Positions 44,047-53,361 of a stretch of DNA of 64,000 nt are shown here, piece after piece. The notes under the pieces were generated by a model. It saw only the letters and a program-made list of their open reading frames with translations, did not search any database and had not been told where the DNA came from. The number at the start of each line of letters is the position of its first letter. Position 1 is the first letter of the stretch. This DNA comes from Streptomyces viridiviolaceus (GTDB lineage Bacteria > Actinomycetota > Actinomycetes > Streptomycetales > Streptomycetaceae), in the NCBI RefSeq assembly GCF_014650995.1, contig NZ_BMWA01000024.1, positions 81,407 through 145,406 of the forward strand. Reading direction: 5' to 3'. A program made the position numbers and the translations under genes.

Positions 44047-46683
44047 ATGGGCTACCTCGATCCGCCGGAGGCGGTGTCACGGCGATTTCCTGAGGGTCCG
44101 CAGAGCGCGGCGTCGGCGCGGCGGTTCGTGGGCGCGGCTCTGCAGGGAGTCGCCACGGACCTCGTCGACACCGCCCAGTTGCTGGTCAGCGAGTTGGTCA
44201 CCAACGCGTTGCTGCATGCGCGCACCGAGGTGGAGGTGGGCGTTTCGGTGAGCGGCGGCCGCGTGCGGGTGGGAGTCGGTGACCGTCGGCCGGGCCTCGG
44301 CCTCGTACCGCACTACTGCCCGCCGTACGCCGGTACGGGGCAGGGGTTGGCGCTGGTGGAGGCCCTGGCGTCACGGTACGGAATCGACACCGACGACCAG
44401 CGCAAGACGGTGTGGTTCGAACTGTGGCCCGACGGTCCGCCGCCACCGTCGTCCGGGTGGCAGGCCACCCTGCCCCCGTGTCCCCCCGGGAAGAACGTCA
44501 CGCTGGTCGACGTACCGAGCGCCCTGTACTCGGCGGCGCAGCAGCACCGCCACGCGCTGCTGCGCGAACTGAGCCTCGTCCTCCCGGTCGGGCACCACCA
44601 GGTGGTGACGCCCGAGGACCTCGTCGTCGCCAACGACATCAGCAACGTGATCAGCGCCTGCATGGCGGTCGCGCTGGAGGAGCCGGTCGCCGATACGGAT
44701 CTCCGTTCGCTCTCCCTGCCGCTGCCGGCCGACGCGGCACCGGCGGTACGCATCCTGCGCCGTGTGCTCGATCTGGCCGAGGAGGGGGCACGGGAGGAGC
44801 ACCTCCTCACCCTGCCGGCCCAGCCGCGCAGCCGCGTCTTCCAGGAGTGGATGTTCGATCAGATCACCGAGCAGCTCGCCGGGGGCCGTCCCACCGCGTG
44901 GACCGTGCTGCCCCGCGAGCCGGAGGTCAGTTCCTCGGACCTCGTGCCGTGGGAGGCCGCTCATGTGCGGGCGGGCAGGGTGCCGACCATCGCCGCCGAC
45001 GAGGGCAACCGGATCATCGCGGTGAACGGACCCGCGGCGGACCTGCTGGGCTGGGACCCGGACGATCTCGTCGGGCGCAGGCTCACCACGCTCATCCCCG
45101 AGCATCTGCGCCGACGGCACAGCGCGGCGTTCAGCTCGATGCTGCTCACCGGTCGTACCCGCATCGTGGGCCGCTCCGTGCCGCTTCCCGCACTGCACCG
45201 CGACGGCCGGATGGTTCCCGTCCGCCTGTACATCCAGGCGCAGGAGACGGCCGACGGCCGGACCGTGTTCGTCGCCCAGCTCGCCCCTCGGGCGACCACG
45301 TCCCTCGACACGCCGAGCGCTCCCGACAGGAACCGGCAGGCGGCGGTCGCCGAACCCCGCGGTGTCCACGCGCCGGCGGTCTCCGAGCGCGGCAGGAGCA
45401 CGAGCGGTACGGGACGGGACCTGTCTACGCCGGACCGGCTCTCCCTCCTGGCCGACATGGGGGCCGAGCTGAGCAACATCCTGGACCTGGACGAGGGGCT
45501 GCAACGCGCCGGCCGGCTGCTGACACGGCGCATGGCCGACTGGTGCGTGGTGGACCTGCTCACCGAGCACACCCGGGTCGACCGGGTCTGTGTCGTCCAC
45601 CGGGACTCCCGAGGGCTGCACACCGCGGCGTACGAGGGCCCGCTCCCTCCGGTCTCCGAGACCTCCAGGGGCCCGCTGGCCCGTGTGCTGCGCGGCGCGG
45701 GACCACTGCTGCTCACCGGCCCTCCTCCCCCGGGCCAGGCAGAGAGCGCGCTGGACAGCGACTACCTCGAACTGTTCCGCAAGCTCGGTACGGGCAGCGC
45801 CGTCGTCGCCCCGTTGCGGGCCCGGCGCGAGATCTTCGGCGCGCTGACCGTGACCCGTACGGCCGGAGGACGGCCGTTCACCGAGGAGGACCTGTCCCTG
45901 GTGGACGACCTGGTGCACAGTCTGGCCCTGGGCGTGGACAACGCCCGTCTGTACCAGGAGACCCGCAACATCGCCGAGCGGCTCCAGCGCTCCCTGCTGC
46001 CCGTGCTGCCGGACGTCGAGAACCTGCAGCTGGCCGCCCGCTACGCCGCTTCCTCGACCACCGCGCAGGTCGGCGGGGACTGGTACGACAGCTTCGTGCT
46101 GCCCAGCGGGGACACCGCGGTGGTCATCGGAGACGTCACGGGACACAACCTCGATGCGGCCATCGCGATGAGCCAGCTGCGCAGCATGCTCCGCGGGATC
46201 GCCGTGGACCGCCAGGAGCCCCCCGCCGAGGTGCTGCACCGCCTGGACCTGGCGAACCACAGCCTCTACCGCGAGGCCACCGCCACCTGCGTGTACGGCG
46301 TCGTCAAGGGCCCCGCGCAGGGCCCCTGGGAACTGAGCCACTCCTCGGCCGGTCATCTGCCGCCGCTGCTGACCACCCGGGAAGGCGACACCCACTACCT
46401 GGAGGAGGGTGCGGGGCTGCTCCTCGGCATGGACACCGACGTGCCCCGCCGCACGGCCGCCACCATGCTGCCGGCCCACTCGACGCTGCTGCTGTACACC
46501 GACGGTCTCGTCGAGCGCCGCGACGAGACCCTCGACGACGCGCTGGCCAGGCTGCGCCGGCACGCCGCCGACCTGGCCCGCGAACCCCTGGAGACGTTCT
46601 GCGACGAGCTTCTGATCGGTCTCGGGGCCGACAACGCCGACGACATCGCCGTCCTCGCGCTCCGCACCACACCCGTCACGTGA
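44047..46683 (+). CDS. HATPase-PAS-GAF-PP2C signalling protein (SpoIIE type)
   Basis: An 878-residue protein. Residues about 10-130 are an anti-sigma-factor-type HATPase: N-box LVSELVTNALLHA, then DRRPGLG and GTGQGLALVEALASRYG. About 310-410 is a PAS domain (IIAVNGPAADLLGWDPDDLV). About 465-640 is a GAF domain. The C-terminal third is a PP2C/SpoIIE phosphatase (GGDWYDSF, VIGDVTGHNLDAAIAMSQ, YTDGLVERRDE, DNADDIAVL). Such proteins both phosphorylate and dephosphorylate anti-anti-sigma factors in response to signals. ATG 44047 is the likely start. No partner anti-sigma or STAS gene is adjacent. Confidence 0.93.
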   Translation: MGYLDPPEAVSRRFPEGPQSAASARRFVGAALQGVATDLVDTAQLLVSELVTNALLHARTEVEVGVSVSGGRVRVGVGDRRPGLGLVPHYCPPYAGTGQGLALVEALASRYGIDTDDQRKTVWFELWPDGPPPPSSGWQATLPPCPPGKNVTLVDVPSALYSAAQQHRHALLRELSLVLPVGHHQVVTPEDLVVANDISNVISACMAVALEEPVADTDLRSLSLPLPADAAPAVRILRRVLDLAEEGAREEHLLTLPAQPRSRVFQEWMFDQITEQLAGGRPTAWTVLPREPEVSSSDLVPWEAAHVRAGRVPTIAADEGNRIIAVNGPAADLLGWDPDDLVGRRLTTLIPEHLRRRHSAAFSSMLLTGRTRIVGRSVPLPALHRDGRMVPVRLYIQAQETADGRTVFVAQLAPRATTSLDTPSAPDRNRQAAVAEPRGVHAPAVSERGRSTSGTGRDLSTPDRLSLLADMGAELSNILDLDEGLQRAGRLLTRRMADWCVVDLLTEHTRVDRVCVVHRDSRGLHTAAYEGPLPPVSETSRGPLARVLRGAGPLLLTGPPPPGQAESALDSDYLELFRKLGTGSAVVAPLRARREIFGALTVTRTAGGRPFTEEDLSLVDDLVHSLALGVDNARLYQETRNIAERLQRSLLPVLPDVENLQLAARYAASSTTAQVGGDWYDSFVLPSGDTAVVIGDVTGHNLDAAIAMSQLRSMLRGIAVDRQEPPAEVLHRLDLANHSLYREATATCVYGVVKGPAQGPWELSHSSAGHLPPLLTTREGDTHYLEEGAGLLLGMDTDVPRRTAATMLPAHSTLLLYTDGLVERRDETLDDALARLRRHAADLAREPLETFCDELLIGLGADNADDIAVLALRTTPVT

Positions 46684-46876
46684 TCCGCGGCGCGCTCGGG
46701 GCGGCCAGGGCGGTGGACCGGGCAACGTGGTCGCACGGCCGACGGCGGCGCCGAGCACGGCACGGCACAGGGCAGGTGTGAGGTGCGTGCTCTCGCGCAC
46801 ACCGGACGGCGAACGTGGTCAGGCGCCCGCCCGTGATCAACGGTCGCGACAGCCTGACGACGCATGTCCGGTGCTC

Positions 46877-48436
46877 CTACCGGGGCGGTCGTCCGCACGC
46901 GGCCTCCAGAGGCGGTGCCGACACTCCGCAGTGCATGCGGCACTCGGGCCGGGGCCGGCCGGGCTCCTCCTCAGGACCGGCGGCGGCCTGGGTCCGGACG
47001 GCGGCCCATGCGATCAGGGCGCCCAGGACGAGCAGGCCCGCACAGATCGGCATGGCCCGCATGAAGGTGTCACCGAACTCCTCGGCCGAGCGGTAGGCCT
47101 CCGGACCCATGCCGGTGAGCAGAGGGAGCGCCGCGACGGCCATCAGACCCGCCGCGCGGGCCGCCGCGTTGTTGATGCCGCTCGCCAGACCGGCCCGGCC
47201 GGTCTCCACCGAGGCCAGCACGGTCGCGGTGAGCGGAGCGACCAGGGTGACCATGCCGAGGCCCAGCACGACCAGGGCCGGAAGGACCTCCCGCACGTAG
47301 GAGGCGCCCTCGCCCACGCGCAGCATCAGCAGCATCCCGGCGGCGCACAGCAGGGGACCGACGGTCAACGGGATGCGGGGGCCGATCCGCTGGGCCAGCG
47401 CGCCCGAACGACCGGAGAGCAGCAGCATCAGGACGGTGGTGGGCAGCAGTGCGGTGCCCGCGCCGAGCGCTGAGTAGCCCACGACGACCTGGAGCTGGAG
47501 GGCGGTGAGGAAGAAGAAGCCGCCGAACGCGGCGTACACGCAGACCGTGACCAGGTTGACCGAGGTGAACAGGCGGGACCGGAAGATCGACGGCGGCAGC
47601 ACCGGGTCGGGCCGCCGCCGCTCGACGAGGACGAAGACGGCACCGAGCACGACGCCGGCCGCCCCCGCGACCGGTACGGCGTCGATCAGGGCGTAGGTGA
47701 CGAGCGCGAGCGCCACCGCGCCGAGGACCGCGCCCAGTACGTCGAAACGGCCGTGCCGGTCGGGGTCGCGGGACTCGGGGACGTGCCGGAGCGCCACCGG
47801 TACGCACACGACCGCCAGCGGCACGTTCAGCAGGAACACCCAGCGCCAGCCGGGACCGTCCACCAGCCAGCCGCCCAGGAACGGTCCGACCGCCGCGCCG
47901 ACCCCGCCCAGTCCTGACCAGACGCCGACGGCCTTCGCCCGGTCGTCGGGATGGAAGGACGCCTGGATGAGTGCCAGGGAGCCGGGCGTGAGCAGCGCAC
48001 CGCCGACGCCCTGGAGCGCACGGGCGACGATGAGCACACCGCTGTCGGGGGCGAGTCCGCACAGCAGCGAGGCGAGCGCGAACCACACCACCCCGACGAC
48101 GAAGACCCGTCGACGCCCGTAGCGGTCCCCCAGCGCACCACCCAGCAGGATCAGTCCGGCCAGGGTGAGCATGTAGCCGTTGACGGTCCACTGCAGGGCG
48201 GCGAGATCGGCGTCGAGGTCCCGCCCGATGCGGGGCAGCGCCACGTTGACCACGGTCGAGTCGAGCATCGCCATGGTCGAGCCCAGAACCGTCGTCAGCA
48301 GCACCCAGCGGCCGACGCCCGTCCCCGTGCGTACCGTTCCCGCGGCACCGCCGCCGGCGTCGTCCGGTGCCGGCGTCCCCGACGGTGGACCGGACGGAAG
48401 ATCGGACGGCCGGTGCCCGTCACTGTCTTTTCCCAT
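46877..48436 (-). CDS. DHA2-family MFS multidrug exporter (EmrB/QacA type)
   Basis: A 519-residue, 14-helix drug:H+ antiporter. Motif D1-type start MLDSTVVNVALPRIGRDL, motif A GDRYGRRRVF and motif C GVGAAVGPFLGGWLVDG are all present. ATG 48436 is the likely start (an alternative GTG lies ten codons upstream). The C-terminus is Pro/Cys-rich and not conserved. It is convergent with the signalling gene to the left and has no linked regulator. Confidence 0.93.
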   Translation of the reverse strand: MGKDSDGHRPSDLPSGPPSGTPAPDDAGGGAAGTVRTGTGVGRWVLLTTVLGSTMAMLDSTVVNVALPRIGRDLDADLAALQWTVNGYMLTLAGLILLGGALGDRYGRRRVFVVGVVWFALASLLCGLAPDSGVLIVARALQGVGGALLTPGSLALIQASFHPDDRAKAVGVWSGLGGVGAAVGPFLGGWLVDGPGWRWVFLLNVPLAVVCVPVALRHVPESRDPDRHGRFDVLGAVLGAVALALVTYALIDAVPVAGAAGVVLGAVFVLVERRRPDPVLPPSIFRSRLFTSVNLVTVCVYAAFGGFFFLTALQLQVVVGYSALGAGTALLPTTVLMLLLSGRSGALAQRIGPRIPLTVGPLLCAAGMLLMLRVGEGASYVREVLPALVVLGLGMVTLVAPLTATVLASVETGRAGLASGINNAAARAAGLMAVAALPLLTGMGPEAYRSAEEFGDTFMRAMPICAGLLVLGALIAWAAVRTQAAAGPEEEPGRPRPECRMHCGVSAPPLEAACGRPPR

Positions 48437-48545
48437 ACGGGGATCATTCCCGCGCACCGCCCGCACGGCACGGCGAACACCTCATCGGGGCGTCCGCCCG
48501 TCCCGGCGCGGTCCTCCAGGCCCGTGCGTCCGGACCGCGGCGGGG

Positions 48546-48911
48546 TCAGGCGCAGGTCCAGGCCGACATCCCCTGGATGCGGGCCAGGCGCTCGGCCACG
48601 ATGATCTGCTCCTTGCGGGTGGCCAGATCGGCCCGCGGCGCGTACTTGAGGCCTCCGGCCGCCTTCCAGCTGGACTGGGTGAACTGCAGCCCGCCGTAGT
48701 GGCCGTTGCCGGTATTGGCCTTCCAGTTGCCGCCGGACTCGCACTGGGCGATGGCGTCCCAGTCGGTGCCCCGTGGGGCGGACGGCGAGGCCGTCGCTTC
48801 GGTGGTGGTGCCCAGGGCCGCCGCGGCGATCACTGCCACCAGGGCCGTACGGATCCTGCGACCGCCCTGGCGGTCGGCCGGGGACGCTTCAGCGTTATGG
48901 CTACTGATCAT
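48546..48911 (-). CDS. Secreted transglycosylase-like (Rpf-type) protein
   Basis: A 121-residue exported protein from ATG 48911. A signal sequence (RIRTALVAVIAAAALGTT) precedes the transglycosylase-like domain WDAIAQCESGGNWKANTGN, with catalytic E58. The partner cysteine at the C-terminus (AWTCA) forms the usual Rpf disulfide with C57. It lacks the LysM domain found in larger Rpf proteins. It likely cleaves peptidoglycan during germination or growth resumption. Confidence 0.9.
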   Translation of the reverse strand: MISSHNAEASPADRQGGRRIRTALVAVIAAAALGTTTEATASPSAPRGTDWDAIAQCESGGNWKANTGNGHYGGLQFTQSSWKAAGGLKYAPRADLATRKEQIIVAERLARIQGMSAWTCA

Positions 48912-49752
48912 AATCAGACTGTTACACCATGTGACGACCGCCTGTCGCGCCGTGAGCGTCCCCCGTAGCCCGGACGGAGCCATTCAGTGCCGCGTTAGTG
49001 GGAGCCGCGGCACGTGGCGGTCACGTGCGGCAGCCGTCACCTCGCGCGGGCGGTCCTGGCCGCCCGTCTCGCCCAACGGCTCGCCACCAGCTGAACGTCG
49101 TCTCCTCCAGGGTGCCGAGGCGCTGTCCGCCGTCACCTACGCCGTCTTCCCCGCCTATCCGCTCAGGGCAGTGGACTGGGCACGAACTCTCCTGGCGACA
49201 GTGCTCGGCCCCGGCCACGATCTCCGGAAACGCCGGCCCCATCTCCGGCGGATCCGCGACGACCGCCACCTGTGTGCGCACCCGTCCATCCGGCCCCCGA
49301 CCCGTCGCCTAGATCCCAGCGTGAAGGGAAACGGCGACCAGAAGCACAGGACCGTCACGGGGTGGGGCGAAGAGCGACCCTGGTCGTTTCCAAGAATCCC
49401 CCTCATCCCGCGCCCTGGCGTCTGCCCGCGCGGCTGCGCCCGGCCGGCGCCCTGGCTCTCTGCTGGTGCGCCGACCCGTCCGGCACGGAGCGCGGAGGCG
49501 CCGCCGCCGCGCAACACCACACAGGCCCGCCCCGATCCCCCGGCCGCACACCGCAACCGCCCCGCCCGCCCGTCCCCTTCCCTCCCTTCCTTCCTTCTTT
49601 CTGTTCTGGGGTGAGCGCGGGGGTGTGCAGGGGGGATGCCGGGCTCCCCACCATGGCAGCGCGGGCGTGGGGCCGGTCACGCCCCACCACCTCCGCTGAG
49701 GCGTGACCCCGGCGGCGGCAGAATGAGCGCCGGAACGTCACCCGGTCAACGG
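48912..49752. other. 840-bp region without a supported gene
   Basis: Several overlapping open frames exist but none shows family similarity, a good start and typical codon use together. The part nearest 48912 holds the Rpf-type gene promoter, including the AT-rich palindrome TGATCATAATCA (48905-48916). A polypyrimidine tract of C and T runs through 49570-49605, unusual for the region. No terminator for the nSTAND gene ending at 49753 was obvious. Confidence 0.4.
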
Positions 49753-52557
49753 TCAGATGGCGAGTTTCAGGACGGCCGCGCCTGCGGCTGTCATGAGGAC
49801 GACCAGCGTCCAGAAGGCCGTCCTTCTCCAGCAGGCGCGGCGCCGGGCGCGGCGTCCGCTGCGGAGGATGTAGTCGAGTTCGTCGGCAGAGACGCCTTCG
49901 GGGTCGGCTGCCAGCCTCCGGTGGGCCTCGGCCAGTTCCGGCCCCCTGAGCAGGTGTGCGGGGTTACGCTGCTGGAGTTCCCAGCGCTCGCGCTGAGTTC
50001 GCAGCGTCTCATGCCAGAGACGGGACTCCCGGGACTCGGTGAGCCACTCCTTGAGTCTCGGCCACTGTCTGGTCAGTGCTTCGTGCGCCAGCTCGACGAT
50101 CTCGTCGTCCTTTCTCGCGCCGCCCGGAGGGCGGGAGATGACGACAAGCCTCGCTCCCGCCAGCATTCGTGCCGTGATGACGAGTTCGGGGGCCAGCTCC
50201 GCGGTCCGCACCGGTCGGCAGACGAAGGCTTCGCCGTCGCCGGGCCGGGTCAGGTGCACGAGCAGGCGTCGGACTCGCTCCGGCTGGTCCTCGGGCAGCA
50301 GGAGGAACACGTTCTCCGCGTGTACGGCAAAGGCACCCGCGACGCCACCGCAGGAGTTGTAGGCATCGTGAGTGAGCGCCGAGGGGGTACGGCGGTCCCA
50401 GAGCTCGGTGAGGACGTGCTGGACGAGCGGCATCCGTCCGGGGGCTTCGCCCGCGTCGGCGAGGATCCGGTCCGGCAGTCCGGGCTCGAAACGCAGCGCC
50501 GGCACAGTGGCCAGCGGCGCTGTGATCGCCTGCTTCAGGTCGTCGGCGTTCAGCGGCGCGAGGAACTGCACCGTGGGAGGCCCGGAGTTCGGCAGGACGT
50601 CGAGGATCTCCGGGCGTCCTGCGGCCACGACCTTGAGCAGGTTGTCCCGGTCCGCTTCGAACAGACGGTCCAGCAGACGGAACAAGTGGCGCACCGGTTC
50701 CGGGTCCTGACGCGTGCACTCCTCCTCCAGCTGATCGACGAAGAGTACGTGCCCGGCGCCGTCCAGGCGGTCGAGGAACCGATCGTGCAGGTCGGCGCTC
50801 ACATCGCCGTCGGCCTCCAGCAGGCTTTCCAGTTCCTCTGCCGGGTGGGGCCGTTCCGCACTGCCCGGTCTCAGCCTCAGCACATCGGCGAGCGTTCGGG
50901 CGAGAGCGACGGCCGGTGGCGTCCCGGCGAGCTGCACCAGGGTGACACCGAGGCCGTCGGCGCGCAGCAGGGGCAGTACCGCTGCCCGCAGCAGAGAGGT
51001 CTTTCCGCACCCCGACGGTCCGACCACCAGCGTCGACGGCTGTCGACTGACGGTCGCGTACACGCGGTCGATGTCTGCCTCGCGGCCCTGGAAGAGCTCT
51101 ACCTGGGTCTCCGAGAACGCCGCGAGCCCCGGGAACGGGCACGGTGGACGCAGCGTGAGGCTGTCGACCAGGTCGGCCGACGGCAACAGGTACACGGTGT
51201 GTCCGCGGGATTCCAGAGCGACTATCATCCCGACCACACCGCCCAGCGAGTCGTCCCAGACCGGAGCCCCGCCGTACCCCGGGCCGAGGGTCGGGCCTGA
51301 TGCGTCTGCCTCCATCTGCAACAGGCCCAAGCTCTGCCGGGCTCGCAGGACACCAGCGGCCCACTGGCCGTGGTCTCTATGGGCGGGATAGCCGAAAGTG
51401 CGGCACGGGTGTCCCCATACGCCTGCCTCACCGACCAAGGGCACCGGCCGGGTGCCGGGTACCTTCGCGCCGAGCCGGAGCAGAGCGACATTCTTCTCCT
51501 CCCCGTCATGCCAGGACATGATGCCCGCCCGCACGCGGGGACGGCCGTCGAGCAGCGGGAAATCGAGTTCGACCAGAGCGCCCGGGACCGGCTCCGTGTG
51601 TGACGGCACTCCGAGGGCGTACTGAACGACGTATGCGCACGTGCAGACCACATCGGCGGAGACGAGGAACCCCCCGCCCACCACCTCGCCGGTCGCGGAG
51701 AGTACCCGTACCAGCGAGGCATGGAGATCGGACACCGGATCATGCCCCAACGGCTGTGCGTTCGGCGGACGTTCGCGGCGTACGGGCAGAGGGGACGGCC
51801 GCTTCGGCACGTAGGCACGGTTGCGGGCGATACAGATCTGTGCCGCCGCGTTGCGGCTGTTCATCTGGGGCTCGGGACGTGAGGCGCCTTGGAGTCTGCT
51901 TTTCATCGCCTCGTACAACATGCTCATGCTCAACAGTTCCTGAGGGCCTTCCACGCCCCTCTCAAGGACCTCGAGCAGCGCACCGGTGAAGGCGGTGTAT
52001 TTTTCACCCGGTACGGCGAGGGCCAGCGCCGTCTCCCGGGCCGCCGCGATCAGGCAGGTGCCGTCGACGTCGGCCTTGTGCACGAGGTTCGCCGCACCGC
52101 TGCCCATCGCACCGGCCATCGCCCGAGCGCTGTAGCAACAGTCGAGGAGCACCACCTTCCTTTTTGCGCGGCTGGAGCGGATATAGCGCTTGAGGGTGTC
52201 GTAGCGGATCGCCGAGTCGATGTGGTGGTCGTCCGTGCGTGACTCGGGCAGGGCCAGATACAGGTCATTGCTGTCTTCCGGGTCGAGCAGCCCGTGCCCC
52301 GCGTAGTACACGACCAGTGTGTCGCTGGCTTCGGCCGCGGCCCGCTTCACCGCGGCCACGACCTGCCCCTCGCTCGACGGCTGGTCCAGCACCTCGACCC
52401 TGTCACCCGGGACCCCCCACACGCCCACGTCGATCAGCACCTCGCGCAGTCGTATCAAGTTGTCCCGTACGGCGGGGAGATCTTCCAGCACGGTGAAGCC
52501 GTGGCAGCCGATGAGGACAACGTTGGAGGTGTCGGCTCCGGAGAGCGCCTCGGCCAC
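49753..52557 (-). CDS. Caspase - pseudotrypsin - nSTAND conflict effector
   Basis: A 934-residue protein from GTG 52557, which begins one base after the stop of the EACC1 gene. Residues about 10-230 are a caspase-like peptidase with His in YAGHG (H88) and Cys in LLDCCYSA (C141). Residues about 270-470 are a trypsin-like domain in which all three catalytic positions are changed: TCAYVV (Tyr309 for His), KNVALL (Asn356 for Asp) and GYGGAPVW (Gly429 for Ser). A STAND NTPase follows, with Walker A GPSGCGKTS (K519) and Walker B VLFVDQLEE. A helical region and a C-terminal hydrophobic segment (TLVVLMTAAGAAVLKLAI) end the chain. This is the layout of bacterial caspase-STAND defence or cell-death proteins. 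The caspase looks active and the trypsin domain does not. Confidence 0.92.
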   Translation of the reverse strand: MAEALSGADTSNVVLIGCHGFTVLEDLPAVRDNLIRLREVLIDVGVWGVPGDRVEVLDQPSSEGQVVAAVKRAAAEASDTLVVYYAGHGLLDPEDSNDLYLALPESRTDDHHIDSAIRYDTLKRYIRSSRAKRKVVLLDCCYSARAMAGAMGSGAANLVHKADVDGTCLIAAARETALALAVPGEKYTAFTGALLEVLERGVEGPQELLSMSMLYEAMKSRLQGASRPEPQMNSRNAAAQICIARNRAYVPKRPSPLPVRRERPPNAQPLGHDPVSDLHASLVRVLSATGEVVGGGFLVSADVVCTCAYVVQYALGVPSHTEPVPGALVELDFPLLDGRPRVRAGIMSWHDGEEKNVALLRLGAKVPGTRPVPLVGEAGVWGHPCRTFGYPAHRDHGQWAAGVLRARQSLGLLQMEADASGPTLGPGYGGAPVWDDSLGGVVGMIVALESRGHTVYLLPSADLVDSLTLRPPCPFPGLAAFSETQVELFQGREADIDRVYATVSRQPSTLVVGPSGCGKTSLLRAAVLPLLRADGLGVTLVQLAGTPPAVALARTLADVLRLRPGSAERPHPAEELESLLEADGDVSADLHDRFLDRLDGAGHVLFVDQLEEECTRQDPEPVRHLFRLLDRLFEADRDNLLKVVAAGRPEILDVLPNSGPPTVQFLAPLNADDLKQAITAPLATVPALRFEPGLPDRILADAGEAPGRMPLVQHVLTELWDRRTPSALTHDAYNSCGGVAGAFAVHAENVFLLLPEDQPERVRRLLVHLTRPGDGEAFVCRPVRTAELAPELVITARMLAGARLVVISRPPGGARKDDEIVELAHEALTRQWPRLKEWLTESRESRLWHETLRTQRERWELQQRNPAHLLRGPELAEAHRRLAADPEGVSADELDYILRSGRRARRRACWRRTAFWTLVVLMTAAGAAVLKLAI

Positions 52558-52558
52558 G

Positions 52559-52972
52559 TCAGATACCGGACGACGGGTCGCTGCCCCCGTCCTGCGACGA
52601 GTCCGGGCCCTGGGACGAGCCCGAGTCCGCGTCACGGAGCGTCTCGATGAGCGAACGAATAACCTCGGGGTCGTCGCTGTTCACCGTAACGGGCACACCG
52701 TTCACCTCGATGCGTACGGCCGGCGGTGGTGCGGGCCGACTAGAGCGCCACGCCACCAAGGTGGTAACCAGGCTGCCCAGAGCGATCGAGTTGGACAACA
52801 CGACGTTCACGATCTCCAGGGCGGAGCCGCCCATGCCGCCAGGAGGCGGGGGCTGGGCTCCGCCAAGAGACACGCGTGCCTGTCCGTAAAGGTCTCGCTC
52901 CTCGTGCAACCAGCGGAGCAGAGTCTCCGCTTCGCCGCCGACCACCTCGTCCACCGTCAGAACCAGCTCCAT
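52559..52972 (-). CDS. EACC1-type effector-associated component
   Basis: A 137-residue protein, MELVLTVDEVVGGEAETLLR then WLHEERDLYGQARVSL, with a central hydrophobic helix (VVLSNSIALGSLVTTLVAWR) and a beta segment AVRIEVNGVPVTVNSDD. This is the arrangement of the effector-associated constant component EACC1, found next to caspase, trypsin or NTPase effectors in conflict systems. It lies directly upstream of the caspase-STAND gene, whose start follows its stop by one base. No ribosome site is evident at ATG 52972. It probably gates or recruits the effector. Confidence 0.82.
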   Translation of the reverse strand: MELVLTVDEVVGGEAETLLRWLHEERDLYGQARVSLGGAQPPPPGGMGGSALEIVNVVLSNSIALGSLVTTLVAWRSSRPAPPPAVRIEVNGVPVTVNSDDPEVIRSLIETLRDADSGSSQGPDSSQDGGSDPSSGI

Positions 52973-53361
52973 ACGGCGTAGGTTATCGATCCCCGCCGTT
53001 CTCGGCGGCGCCCTCGCCTTCGCAGCTGCACCTGTCGGCCGTCGTCACGGCCCGCAAGGACTCCGCGCGCGCCTGGCAAGGTAGTCGGGATGGAGCGGAG
53101 TACGAGCGAAACGTGCCACGCGTCAGCGGCCCGGGCGATGCCGCTGACCGCCGTCGCCCCAGGCCTGGACCCACCATCTTCAGGGCGCGCCAATCTCAAT
53201 ATGCGCCACTTTCGGGGCTTGCCGTGACACACGTCTCGGGCCGGTTTGGTGACGGCACTCGTGGGCTGTGGTGTGCCCCACGTGGCAAGTGCTCAAGAAG
53301 GCGCTTGACGGGTTGGGCCGGCGGCTGTCCCGGCAGGACGGTGAGACGGCGGGCCGGACGG
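52973..53361. other. Control region of the EACC1/caspase operon with inverted repeats
   Basis: No gene is supported in these 389 bp. Two hairpins are visible: CCGCCG-TTCT-CGGCGG (52993-53008), about 20 bp upstream of the EACC1 ATG, and GTCAGCGGC (53122-53130) with GCCGCTGAC (53140-53148), a perfect 9-bp inverted repeat with a 9-nt loop. Either could be an operator for the defence operon. Confidence 0.45.

Noticed and set aside
44371..46800. An 809-codon minus-strand frame opposite the HATPase-PP2C gene
   Set aside because: Antisense shadow; no motifs and no ribosome site.
49570..49605. Polypyrimidine tract as a triplex or replication signal
   Set aside because: It is short and has no accompanying repeats or iterons; it was only noted in the gene-free region.
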